NCBI GenBank assembly: GCA_963736235.1
Contig: CAVTOR010000027.1
Location: forward strand, 24,786-88,785
DNA: 64,000 nucleotides
Direction of reading: 5' to 3'
Source: CAVORB01 sp963736235
GTDB lineage: Bacteria > Pseudomonadota > Gammaproteobacteria > Chromatiales > Chromatiaceae
Below, in pieces: positions 25,600 through 35,022 of this stretch (position 1 is its first letter; the number at the start of each line of letters is the position of its first letter). Position numbers and translations under genes: made by a program. The notes beneath the pieces are model-generated. The model did not search any database. It worked only from the letters and a program-made list of their open reading frames with translations, and was not told the DNA's origin.

Positions 25600-28065
25600 A
25601 TGGCTCAGAAAGACACTCGTAAGACACCGATCGCCGACGGCACCCAAGAAGTGCCGGTGCTGCCACTGCGCGACGTCGTCGTCTACCCGCATATGGTGAT
25701 TCCCCTGTTCGTGGGGCGGGAGAAATCCATCAAGGCGCTCGACAGCGCCATGGCCAACGACAAGCAGATACTGCTTGTTGCGCAGAAGAGCGCGGACGTC
25801 GACGATCCCGCGGTGCAGGACTTGTACAAGGTGGGCACGCTCGCGGACATACTCCAGCTGCTCAAGCTGCCCGACGGCACGGTGAAGGTTCTGGTCGAGG
25901 GCAACCGACGTGCCCGCATCGACAGGTTCGCGACTTCCGATGACGCTTTCGTCGCCTTTATCGAGGCCTTGGATGATGCCTTGGAGGCGGATGAGCGCGA
26001 GCAGGAGGTCCTGATGCGCTCCGCCGTCACCCTGTTCGATCAGTACGTCAAGCTGAACAAGAAGGTGCCTCCTGAGGTCCTTACCTCCTTGTCGAGCATC
26101 GACGAGGCGGGCCGGCTGGCGGACACCATGGCCGCCCACATGTCGCTCAAGCTGGATGAGAAGCAGCGCGTGTTGGAGATGACCGACGTGCAGGGCCGAC
26201 TGGAGCACCTCATGGGGCTCATGGAGTCGGAGAACGACATCCTGCAGATGGAGAAACGAATCCGCGGCCGCGTCAAGCGCCAGATGGAGAAGAACCAACG
26301 GGAGTATTACCTCAACGAGCAGATGAAGGCGATCCAGAAGGAACTGGGCGAGCTCGAGGAGGCGCCGAACGAGATCGAGGACCTTGGCAAGCGGATCGAG
26401 GAGGCCGGGATGCCGAAGGACGTCAAGGCGAAGGCGATGACCGAGTTGAACAAGCTGAAGCTGATGTCGCCAATGTCGGCGGAGGCTACGGTGGTCCGCA
26501 ACTATGTCGATACTTTGGTAAGCGTCCCGTGGAAGGCGCGCAGCCGCATCCGCAACGATATCCGGGTGGCGGAGGAGGTCCTCGAGGCCGACCATCACGG
26601 CCTGGAGAAGGTTAAGGAGCGCATCCTCGAGTACCTTGCCGTGCAGCAACGGGTACGCAAGCTCAAGGGGCCGATCCTGTGTCTGGTGGGGCCGCCCGGC
26701 GTCGGCAAGACCTCCCTCGGGCAGTCGATCGCCCGCGCCACGAATCGCAAGTTCGCGCGCATGTCCCTAGGCGGCGTCCGGGACGAGGCGGAGATCCGGG
26801 GGCATCGCCGCACCTATATCGGCGCGCTTCCCGGCAAGATCATTCACAACCTCTCCAAGGTCGGCTCGCGCAATCCGCTGTTCCTGCTCGACGAGATCGA
26901 CAAGATGGCAATGGATTTTAGGGGTGATCCAGCCTCGGCGCTGCTGGAGGTGCTCGACCCGGAGCAGAACCATACCTTCAATGATCATTACCTGGAGGTC
27001 GACTTCGATCTCTCCGAGGTGATGTTCGTGGCCACGGCCAACACACTGAACATACCGCCGGCGTTGCTCGATCGGATGGAGGTCATCAGGCTCTCCGGAT
27101 ACACCGAGGACGAGAAGGTCAGCATCGCGGAGAAGTATCTGATTCCCAAGCAGATGAAGAACAACGGTCTCAAGGATGGCGAGATCGTCATCCGTGAGGC
27201 CGCCCTGCGGGACATCATCCGCCACTACACTCGCGAGGCGGGCGTGCGTAACCTGGAGCGGGAGATCTCCAAGGTGTGCCGCAAGGTCGTCAAGGAGGTT
27301 CTGCTCGATAAAAAGCGTGGCTCTACGGTGGTCGTAACGCCCAAGGCGCTCGAGAAGTATCTGGGTGTTCAGCGTTTCCGCTATGGGCGGGCGGACGATA
27401 CAGACCAGATCGGACAGGTAACCGGCTTGGCCTGGACCGAGGTCGGAGGCGAGCTGCTGCGCATCGAGTCTGCTCTGGTACCCGGCAAGGGGAAGTTCAC
27501 GTATACGGGCCAGTTGGGTGAGGTGATGCAGGAATCCATCCAGGCCGCCATGACGGTGGTGCGCAGCCGTGCCGCAGCGCTTGGGATCGATCCGGACTTT
27601 CACCAAAAGTTCGATGTGCACATCCACGTTCCCGAGGGGGCGACGCCGAAGGACGGCCCGAGCGCGGGCGTAGCCATGTGCACGGCCTTGGTGTCGGCTC
27701 TGACGCAGGTGCCAGTGCGTTCCAACGTCGCCATGACGGGCGAGATAACCCTTCGTGGCGAGGTCTTGCCAATTGGCGGTTTGAAGGAGAAGTTGCTCGC
27801 GGCTCACCGCGGGGGCATCGATACGGTCCTGATACCGCACGAGAACGAGCGCGATCTCGTTGAAATACCGAAAAATATCAAACAAAACTTGATGATCAAG
27901 CCGGTGCGCTGGATCGATGAGGTTCTTGAGCTGGCCCTTGCCGACAGCCCGGACATCATCGCGACCTCACCCGACGAGGAGGGCGCGGCGGAAGGACCCG
28001 AGGAGCCCGCCGCAGCGCCGAAGCCGGAGAAAAAGAAGAGAACGGGTGTGCGGACGCACCATTGA
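25600..28065 (+). CDS. lon: ATP-dependent protease Lon
   Basis: The 821-residue protein has the N-terminal substrate-binding domain (VLPLRDVVVYPHMVIPLFVG), the AAA+ module with Walker A GPPGVGKTSLGQSIA and Walker B NPLFLLDEIDKM, and the serine-lysine protease domain with the catalytic serine in PKDGPSAGVAM and lysine in LPIGGLKEKLLAA. Lon degrades misfolded and regulatory proteins. It is about 35 residues longer than E. coli Lon because of a charged tail rich in Glu, Ala, Pro and Lys. The ATG at 25600 lacks a strong ribosome-binding site. Confidence 0.97.
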   Translation: MAQKDTRKTPIADGTQEVPVLPLRDVVVYPHMVIPLFVGREKSIKALDSAMANDKQILLVAQKSADVDDPAVQDLYKVGTLADILQLLKLPDGTVKVLVEGNRRARIDRFATSDDAFVAFIEALDDALEADEREQEVLMRSAVTLFDQYVKLNKKVPPEVLTSLSSIDEAGRLADTMAAHMSLKLDEKQRVLEMTDVQGRLEHLMGLMESENDILQMEKRIRGRVKRQMEKNQREYYLNEQMKAIQKELGELEEAPNEIEDLGKRIEEAGMPKDVKAKAMTELNKLKLMSPMSAEATVVRNYVDTLVSVPWKARSRIRNDIRVAEEVLEADHHGLEKVKERILEYLAVQQRVRKLKGPILCLVGPPGVGKTSLGQSIARATNRKFARMSLGGVRDEAEIRGHRRTYIGALPGKIIHNLSKVGSRNPLFLLDEIDKMAMDFRGDPASALLEVLDPEQNHTFNDHYLEVDFDLSEVMFVATANTLNIPPALLDRMEVIRLSGYTEDEKVSIAEKYLIPKQMKNNGLKDGEIVIREAALRDIIRHYTREAGVRNLEREISKVCRKVVKEVLLDKKRGSTVVVTPKALEKYLGVQRFRYGRADDTDQIGQVTGLAWTEVGGELLRIESALVPGKGKFTYTGQLGEVMQESIQAAMTVVRSRAAALGIDPDFHQKFDVHIHVPEGATPKDGPSAGVAMCTALVSALTQVPVRSNVAMTGEITLRGEVLPIGGLKEKLLAAHRGGIDTVLIPHENERDLVEIPKNIKQNLMIKPVRWIDEVLELALADSPDIIATSPDEEGAAEGPEEPAAAPKPEKKKRTGVRTHH

Positions 28066-28226
28066 GTCCAGCGGGCGATCGTCGGGGCGCGATGTGCCGG
28101 CTTGGCGTCGAGGTTGTCAGGGGTTGGGACGGTCGAGATATTGCTGTCACGATGTTGTTACGTGGGCGCCTATCCGTTATGGTTTCAGCTCCTCATTCCG
28201 CCACCGGTTGCGCGGCATGGGGCCGC

Positions 28227-28255
28227 TTGACAGTGTTTGGCGCGGTAGTTATAAA
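28227..28255 (+). promoter_or_regulatory. strong sigma-70 promoter for hupB
   Basis: TTGACA, a 17-base spacer and TATAAA form a near-consensus promoter, fitting the high expression expected for HU. The leader before the ATG at 28337 would be about 75 bases. Confidence 0.8.
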
Positions 28256-28336
28256 CCCGGTGGTACTAAGGCATGGGTCGGGGATGTTTCCAAACCGCGT
28301 GAGGGAAACACCTTAGTTTTTTACAAAGGGGGAAGA

Positions 28337-28609
28337 ATGAACAAATCGGATCTTATCGAAGCAATGGCGGAAGCGGCAGACATCTCCAAATCAGCGGCCG
28401 GGCGGGCACTGGACGGTCTGACCGATGCCGTGGCGGTTGCGCTCAAGAATGGCGACAATGTGTCGCTGATTGGGTTCGGCACCTTCTCGGTGAAGGCGCG
28501 TGCGGCGCGCACGGGCCGCAATCCTCAGACGGGGGCGACGATCCAGATCTCTGCCTCCAAGATCCCATCGTTCAAGGCTGGCAAGGCACTCAAGGACGCT
28601 GTACAATAA
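28337..28609 (+). CDS. hupB: DNA-binding protein HU-beta
   Basis: The 90-residue nucleoid protein has the HU signature GFGTFSVKARAARTGRNPQT and the dimer helices of the N-terminus (MNKSDLIEAMAEAADISKSA). It bends and compacts DNA. GGGGGAAG lies upstream of the ATG at 28337. The position after lon is the classic gammaproteobacterial place for hupB. The tRNA-Val gene begins 14 bases later, so it may share the transcript. Confidence 0.96.
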   Translation: MNKSDLIEAMAEAADISKSAAGRALDGLTDAVAVALKNGDNVSLIGFGTFSVKARAARTGRNPQTGATIQISASKIPSFKAGKALKDAVQ

Positions 28610-28622
28610 TCGTCTGCCTTCA

Positions 28623-28698
28623 GGGTGCTTAGCTCAGCTGGGAGAGCATCGCCCTTACAAGGCGAGGGTCGCAGGTTCGATCCCTGCAGCACCCACCA
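28623..28698 (+). tRNA. tRNA-Val (anticodon TAC)
   Basis: A full cloverleaf is present: acceptor GGGTGCT/AGCACCC, D stem GCTC/GAGC, anticodon loop CTTACAA with TAC, T loop TTCGATC, and an encoded CCA end. Confidence 0.97.
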
Positions 28699-28707
28699 TG
28701 AGAACAC

Positions 28708-28784
28708 GGAGTGGTAGTTCAGTTGGTTAGAATACCGGCCTGTCACGCCGGGGGTCGCGGGTTCGAGTCCCGTCCACTCCGCCA
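28708..28784 (+). tRNA. tRNA-Asp (anticodon GTC)
   Basis: A full cloverleaf is present with acceptor GGAGTGG/CCACTCC, anticodon loop CTGTCAC with GTC, T loop TTCGAGT and an encoded CCA end. It lies nine bases after tRNA-Val. Confidence 0.97.
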
Positions 28785-28796
28785 CTATTGACTGAT

Positions 28797-28826
28797 CGGG
28801 GTATCCCTCGCGGGATGCCCCGTTTT
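28797..28826 (+). terminator. rho-independent terminator after tRNA-Asp
   Basis: CGGGGTATCCC pairs with GGGATGCCCCG around a CTCGC-type loop and is followed by TTTT. Confidence 0.75.
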
Positions 28827-28864
28827 CATTTCTGCTTCCTCTAAAGCTTTTACGAAAAGAGATC

Positions 28865-30788
28865 ATGCTGCAGACGATTAGAGAACGCGCGCAAGGTTGG
28901 ATCGCCTGGGCGATCGTCATTCTGATCAGTGTCCCATTCGCTCTCTGGGGCATTCAGTCATACCTTGGCGTCGGATCCGAGCCGGTGGTGGCGAGCGTCA
29001 ACGGCATTGAGATCACGCAACGGGAGCTGGATCGCCGCTATCAGGACCTCCGCCTGCGGCTGCGCGAGCAACTCGGCGCCGCTTACCGGCCCGAGCTGTT
29101 CGAGGACAAGAAGATGCGCGCCCAGGTGCTCGATGGCATGATCCGCGACACCCTGCTCCAGCAGGTTGCCTACGAGCTAGGGCTCAGGGCTTCGGACCAG
29201 GAGCTGCGAGGGGCGATTCTCGGCAACCCGGCCTTCCAGCGCGACGGCCGCTTCGACAACGCGGCTTACGAGCGGACGCTGGAGTTGCAGGGGATGAGCC
29301 CTCCTCAGTACGAGGAGGGTCTGCGTCAGCGTATCGTCGGCAGCCAGCTCGAGCGTGCGCTGATGGCCAGTGAGCTGGCGACGGACGCCGAGCTCGCACA
29401 AGCCGTGCGCTTGCAGAGCCAGCAGCGGGACGTTAGCTATGTCCAATTGCCGAAATCAGGTTTCGTCACCGAAGACCCGATCCCGGACGAGGACATTCGC
29501 GCCTTCTATGACGCCAATCCCTCCAGATTCGAGACCCCCGAGCGCGTGAAGATCCAGTATCTGGTGCTCGACGCCAGCGAGCTGGGTAGCACCGATGCGC
29601 CGGGCGAAGACGAGCTGCGGGCGCTCTACGAGAGCGAGATCGAGCGATTCAGCGAGCCCGAGCGCCGGCGGGTTCGACACATTCTGATCACGGTCAGCGC
29701 GGACGCCGACGACGCGGCCCAGGAAGCCGCGAAATCCCGTCTGGACGAGATCCGGACCCGCATCGAGGGTGGAGAGGACTTCGCCGCGATTGCCAAGGAA
29801 CTGTCGGAGGACCCGGGCTCGGCCGGTCAGGGGGGGGATCTCGGGTCCATTGAGGCGGGGATCATGGATCCCGCTTTCGATCAGGCCGCCTTCGCCTTGG
29901 AGAAAGACGTCCTCAGTCAGCCGGTGCGCAGCCAGTTCGGCTACCACCTGATTCAGGTCACCGAGATCGAGGGCGGCGGCGTAAAGCCTCTCGAGGATGT
30001 GCGTGAGCAACTCGTCGCCGACATGACCAAGCGTGGCAGCGAGGGCCAGTTTTTCGATATGGCCGAGCGCCTCGCCAACCTCGCTTACGAAAGTCCGGAC
30101 AGCCTCGCGCCGGCGGCGGAAGAGCTCGGGCTCGAGCTGCAGACCAGCGATTGGGTCGGTCGTGCCGGCGGCGAGGGTATCCTTTCCAACCGCAAGGTAA
30201 TTGCGCCCGCCTTCAGCGATGAGGTGTTGCGGCAGGGGTTGAATAGCGACCTGATCGAGCCCGAGCGCAATGCGCTGCAGGCCGTGGTGCTGCGGGTGAT
30301 GGAGCACGAGGAGGCTTCGGCGAAGCCGCTCGACGAGGTGCGTGACGAGATCGTCGCCGTGCTGCGCGACCAGCGGGCCGCCGAGGCGGCCGTTTCCGCG
30401 GCGCAGTCGATGGTGCAGCAACTGGAATCCGGTGCTGTTACTGACGGACGCTGCAGGCGAGTACGAAGTGTCCGAGGCCGGCCTGATCGGACGCGACGCC
30501 CCGGACATCCCGCCCGCCGTGGCCGACCTTGCCTTCTCCATGGCGCGTCCAGCGGCGGATGCGGCGAGCTATGGCAGCACGTCGCTGGCCAACGGCGATG
30601 CGGTCGTGGTGGTGGTATCGAACGTGGTCGACGGTTCCAGCGAAGGCCTCGGCGACGCCGAGCTAGCCCGTCAGCGAGTCGGGTTCAAACGGACCATCGC
30701 TGCGACCTATTACGATGACCTGCTGGCTGATTTGCAAAGCCGCGCAAAGATCGAACGCAAACCGCTGGACGACGATTCCTCGGAGTGA
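28865..30788 (+). CDS. ppiD: periplasmic folding chaperone PpiD, one frameshift
   Basis: PpiD is anchored in the inner membrane by one N-terminal helix (GWIAWAIVILISVPFALWG) and assists proteins leaving the Sec channel. A SurA-like N-terminal region (VNGIEITQRELDRRYQDL) and a parvulin domain (RRVRHILITVSADADDAAQE to SQPVRSQFGYHLIQV, about residues 260-365) are clear. The frame changes near 30430, after MVQQLESG, and continues as LTDAAGEYEVSEAGLIGR to the stop at 30788. One missing or extra base explains this. The product would be about 640 residues, a normal PpiD length. Confidence 0.88.
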
Positions 30789-30792
30789 ATCA

Positions 30793-30825
30793 GCGGGGAG
30801 GGGCCGATGAGGCCCCATCCCCTGC
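30793..30825. terminator. hairpin between convergent ppiD and fabI
   Basis: GGGGAGGGGCC pairs with GGCCCCATCCCC around GATGA in the short gap between the two convergent genes. There is no T run, so its role as a bidirectional terminator is tentative. Confidence 0.4.
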
Positions 30826-31602
30826 TCAGCCAAGCCCGAGGATGTGATATCCGGTATCCACGTAGAGCACGTCGCCGGTGATGCCCGATGCGAGATCGGA
30901 GCACAGGAAGGCCCCCGCGTTGCCCACCTCCTCGATCGTCACGTTGCGCCGCATGGGCGTGCGTTCCTCCACCTCCTTGAGCATGGTGCGGAAATCGGCG
31001 ATGCCCGATGCCGCCAGGGTGCGGATGGGGCCCGCGGACACGGCGTTGACCCTCGTTCCCTCGGGGCCGAGGGAGGCCGCCAGGTAGCGTACGTTGGCCT
31101 CCAGACTCGCCTTCGCCAGGCCCATCACGTTGTAGTGGGGGACCGCCCGTACGGCGCCGAGATAGGACATGGTCAGGAGGGCGCCGTTGCGGCCCTTCAT
31201 CAGCTCGCGGCCGGCCTTGGCCAGCGCGGCGAAGCTGTAGGAGCTGATGTCATGGGCGATGGCAAATCCCTCGCGGGTGACGGCGTCGACGTACTGGCCC
31301 TCCAACTGGTCGCGCGGGGCGAAGCCGATCGAGTGCACGATGCAGTCGAGTCCGTCCCAGCGCTCCGCCAAGGCCTTGAAGCAGGCATCGATCTGGTCGT
31401 CGCTGGCCACGTCCAGTGGGAGCACCACGTCCGACCCCAGCTTCGCGGCGAACTCCTCGACGCGCGATTTGAGCTTGTCCCCCTGGTAGGTGAACGCGAG
31501 CTCGGCGCCCTCCCGGTGCATTGCCTGCGCGACGCCCCAGGCGATCGAGCGGTTGCTGGCCACGCCGGTGATCAGTGCGCGTTTGTTCTGTAGAAATCCC
31601 AT
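30826..31602 (-). CDS. fabI: enoyl-ACP reductase (NADH) FabI
   Basis: The 258-residue short-chain dehydrogenase-like enzyme does the last reduction of fatty acid elongation. The N-terminus MGFLQNKRALITGVASNRSI holds the FabI-type nucleotide site. The catalytic Tyr-x6-Lys is in HYNVMGLAKASLEANV, preceded by TMSYLGAVRAVP. The C-terminus has GDVLYVDTGYHI. The ATG at 31602 has a GGGG element upstream. The gene is intact and convergent with ppiD. Confidence 0.96.
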   Translation of the reverse strand: MGFLQNKRALITGVASNRSIAWGVAQAMHREGAELAFTYQGDKLKSRVEEFAAKLGSDVVLPLDVASDDQIDACFKALAERWDGLDCIVHSIGFAPRDQLEGQYVDAVTREGFAIAHDISSYSFAALAKAGRELMKGRNGALLTMSYLGAVRAVPHYNVMGLAKASLEANVRYLAASLGPEGTRVNAVSAGPIRTLAASGIADFRTMLKEVEERTPMRRNVTIEEVGNAGAFLCSDLASGITGDVLYVDTGYHILGLG

Positions 31603-31833
31603 GGAGCTGGCCCCTTTTTCTGGTCTTCGGATTGACGGCTGACAAAGGAGGGGACCGAATGCGATCATGGGTCCCCTGCTGAATTCAGGTCCCTCTGGCG
31701 ATTGATTGCCTTCGGCGCGGAGATCGAGCTCCCCGGCCAGGTGAGGAGTGGTCGTGGAGCACGTTCCGCAACGGCCCAGGATGCACGCGCCCCGGGGAGG
31801 TGGATCGATCAAGGTCTCCGGCGATTTGCCCAG

Positions 31834-34047
31834 ATGCGCAACATTACAGAATCACCGCTGAGCTGGAAAGGGGTAGCGCTGTCTCGCGCCGTCCTGGCGG
31901 GCGTATCCGCCTGGGTCCTGGCGATGCTGGCCGCCTGCGGCGAAGGGCCCTGGAACAACCCCTACCCGGAAAGTCTGGCGACTGCGAACGTCCTCTACAG
32001 CTCCTTCGAGGAGCGGCCCAAGCACCTCGATCCCGTGCGCTCCTACAGCTCCAATGAGTATGCCCTGCTTGCGCAGATCTACGAGCCGCCTCTGCAGTAC
32101 CATTTCCTTCTGCGCCCTTATCGCCTGGTGCCGTTGACGGCGGAGGAGGTCCCGATTCCCCGCTATCTCGACGCCGATGGCGAGGTACTGCCAGAGAATA
32201 CGCTGGCAGATCGGATCGCCGTCAGCGAGTACCTGATACGGATCCGCCCGGAGATCCTCTACCAGCCACATCCCGCCTTCGCCAGGGACGAGCAGGGCGG
32301 CTACCGCTATCTCGAGCGGAGCGAGCATGATCTGGCCAGGATCAAGGTGCTGGCCGACTTTCCCCACACCTCCACCCGCGAGCTGACCGCGGAGGACTAC
32401 GTCTATCAGATCAAGCGTCTCGCCGTTCCCTGGCTGCACTCCCCGATCTCGGGGCTGATGCAGGAGCACATACTGGACTTCAAGGAGCTCGCGGAGCGTA
32501 TCGAGCTGGCCGCGGCCGAGCCGCTCGCGGACGGCGAGCGGCCGCACCTGGACCTGCGCGAGATTCCCTTCGCGGGGGCCGAGGTGGTCGATCGTTACAG
32601 CTATCGCATCCGCATCAAGGGCAAGTATCCCCAGTTCGCCTATTGGCTGGCCATGCCCTTCTTCTCGCCCATGCCCTGGGAAGCCGATCGCTTCTACAGC
32701 CAGCCCGGGATGGCGCGGCGTAACCTCAGCCTCGACTGGTACCCGGTGGGCACCGGCCCCTTCTGGCTGAGCGAGAATAACCCGAACCTGCGCATGGTAC
32801 TGGAGCGCAACCCCAACTTCCGCGACGAGCGCTATCCCGACGAGGGCATGCCCGAGGACGCGGAGGCCGGCCTGCTCGCGGACGCCGGACGCCGCCTGCC
32901 CTTCATCGACCGGGCGGTCTACAGCCTGGAGAAGGAGAGCATCCCTTATTGGAACAAGTTTCTCCAGGGCTACTACGATAGCTCCGGCATCTCCTCCGAC
33001 GCCTTCGATCAGGCGGTTCAGTTCAACATGCAGGGCGAGGCGAGCCTCACGGAGGACATGGAGCGAAAGGGCATCGAGCTGCTCACGTCGGTCGAGACCT
33101 CGATCTTCTACCTCGGCTTCAATATGCGTGACCCGGTGGTTGGCGGCGACTCCGACCGTGCGCGGCTGCTGCGGCGAGCAATCTCGATCGCGGTCGACTA
33201 CGAGGAGTACATCTCCATCTTCGCCAACGGCCGTGGCGTGGCCGCCCAGGGGCCCATTCCGCCGGGGATTTTCGGACACCGGGAAGGGGAGGCGGGCGTC
33301 AACCCCTACGTCTACGCATGGCGGGACGGGCGGCCCGAGCGTCGCGGTCTCAGCGAGGCCCGCGCCCTGATGGAAGAGGCGGGGTATCCGGGGGGGCGCG
33401 ATCCGGCGAGCGGGCAGGCCCTGACACTCTATTTCGACACCACGGCGACCGGCCCGGATGACAAGGCCCGCCTCAACTGGATGCGCAAGCAGCTCGACAA
33501 GCTCGGGGTGCAGCTGGTGATCCGGGCTACCGACTACAACCGCTTTCAGGAGAAGATGCGCAGCGGCACCGGCCAGCTCTTCATGTGGGGCTGGAACGCG
33601 GATTATCCGGACCCGGAGAACTTCCTATTCATGCTCTACGGCCCCAACAGCAAGGTGGACGATGGCGGCGAGAACGCCGCCAACTACGCCAATCCCGAGT
33701 TCGATGCCCTGTTCGATCGCATGAAGAACATGGACGACGGTCCGGAGCGGCAGGAGGTCATCGACCAGATGGTCGAGATCGTGCGCCGCGACGCCCCATG
33801 GGCCTGGGGCTTCTACCCCAAGGCGTTCAGCCTCCACCACGCCTGGCTCGCCAATCTCAAGCCCAATCTGATGGCGAATAATACCCTCAAGTACCGCCGG
33901 CTCGACCCGGAGCTGCGGGCGCGCCGGAGGGAGGAATGGAATCAACCGGTGGTCTGGCCGTTGTGGCTGATCGCCGGTCTGGTCGCGGCCGCGGTGTTTC
34001 CCGCCGTTCGCCTCGTGCGCCGCCGGGAGCGGAGCAAGGCGCTGTGA
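31834..34047 (+). CDS. peptide-type ABC importer substrate-binding lipoprotein with C-terminal membrane helix
   Basis: The 737-residue protein is a family 5 solute-binding protein: NVLYSSFEERPKHLDPVRSY near the N-terminus, DWYPVGTGPFWLSENNPN in the middle and MWGWNADYPDPENFLFML later are typical of oligopeptide receptors. The signal ends in a lipobox (LAMLAACG, Cys35). Unusually, a second hydrophobic helix lies at the extreme C-terminus (VVWPLWLIAGLVAAAVF), and the protein is about 200 residues longer than DppA/OppA. The ATG at 31834 is used. Its stop overlaps the GTG start of the first permease gene, so the four transporter genes form an operon. Confidence 0.88.
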   Translation: MRNITESPLSWKGVALSRAVLAGVSAWVLAMLAACGEGPWNNPYPESLATANVLYSSFEERPKHLDPVRSYSSNEYALLAQIYEPPLQYHFLLRPYRLVPLTAEEVPIPRYLDADGEVLPENTLADRIAVSEYLIRIRPEILYQPHPAFARDEQGGYRYLERSEHDLARIKVLADFPHTSTRELTAEDYVYQIKRLAVPWLHSPISGLMQEHILDFKELAERIELAAAEPLADGERPHLDLREIPFAGAEVVDRYSYRIRIKGKYPQFAYWLAMPFFSPMPWEADRFYSQPGMARRNLSLDWYPVGTGPFWLSENNPNLRMVLERNPNFRDERYPDEGMPEDAEAGLLADAGRRLPFIDRAVYSLEKESIPYWNKFLQGYYDSSGISSDAFDQAVQFNMQGEASLTEDMERKGIELLTSVETSIFYLGFNMRDPVVGGDSDRARLLRRAISIAVDYEEYISIFANGRGVAAQGPIPPGIFGHREGEAGVNPYVYAWRDGRPERRGLSEARALMEEAGYPGGRDPASGQALTLYFDTTATGPDDKARLNWMRKQLDKLGVQLVIRATDYNRFQEKMRSGTGQLFMWGWNADYPDPENFLFMLYGPNSKVDDGGENAANYANPEFDALFDRMKNMDDGPERQEVIDQMVEIVRRDAPWAWGFYPKAFSLHHAWLANLKPNLMANNTLKYRRLDPELRARRREEWNQPVVWPLWLIAGLVAAAVFPAVRLVRRRERSKAL

Positions 34048-35022
34048 TCGGCTATATTCATCCGGCGGCTGGTCTATGCGGTTCCCATCCTGGTCGGCGT
34101 GAATCTGATCACTTTCCTGCTCTTCTTCGTCGTCAACTCACCGGACGACATGGCGCGCATGCACCTCGGCATGAAACGGGTGACGCCGGAGGCGGTCGAG
34201 ACCTGGAAACGCGAGCACGGCTACGACAAGCCGCTGATCTACAACGCGGGGGCCGAGGGGCGCGGGCGGATGACCGACACCATCTTCTTCGACAAATCGG
34301 TCAAGCTGTTCATCTTCGATTTCGGTTCCTCGGACGGCGGCCGCGACATTGGCTACGACATCTCCCAGCGCATGTGGCCGAGCCTCGCCATCGCCGTCCC
34401 GGTGCTGCTGGTGGGGCTCGCGCTCAACATCAGCTTCGCGCTCTTCATCGTCTTCTTCCGCGCCACCTACATCGACTTCGCCGCCGTGGTGCTCCTGGTG
34501 GCCATGATGTCCATCTCTAGTCTGTTCTACATCATCGGCGGCCAGTATCTGCTGAGCAAGCTGTTCCATCTGGTACCGATTTCAGGCTATGACACCGGGG
34601 TGGCGGCCTGGAAGTTCCTGGTTCTACCGGTCATCGTCGGGGTGATCGGGGGCGTCGGAACCGGCTCGCGCTGGTACCGCACGCTGTTTCTGGAGGAGAT
34701 CGGCAAGGACTATGTGCGCACCGCCCGGGCCAAGGGCCTGAGCGAGCGGGTCGTGCTGTTCCGCCATGTGCTGAAGAACGCCTTGATCCCGATTCTGACC
34801 GGCGTGGTTGTGGTGCTGCCTCTACTGTTCATGGGCAGCCTGATCACCGAGTCCTTTTTCGGCATCCCGGGGCTCGGCAGCTATACGATAGATGCCATCG
34901 GCAACCAGGACTTCGCGATCGTCAGGGCCATGGTATTCCTGGGCTCGGTCCTCTACATCCTGGGACTCCTGCTCACGGACATCTCCTATACCCTGGTGGA
35001 CCCGCGGGTGCGGCTGGGTTGA
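34044..35022 (+). CDS. ABC importer permease 1 (DppB/OppB-like), one frameshift near start
   Basis: The protein has the DppB architecture: an N-terminal helix (RRLVYAVPILVGVNLITFLL), a periplasmic loop of about 80 residues, then the core permease with the EAA loop DYVRTARAKGLSERVVLFRH and PGLGSYTIDAIGNQDF. The GTG at 34044 overlaps the receptor stop and gives MIGYI, but the frame must shift by one base near 34057 to reach IRRLVYA. Without that shift the first start would be GTG at 34099, which cuts the first helix. A missing T in the TATATTCATC stretch is the simplest explanation. Confidence 0.85.
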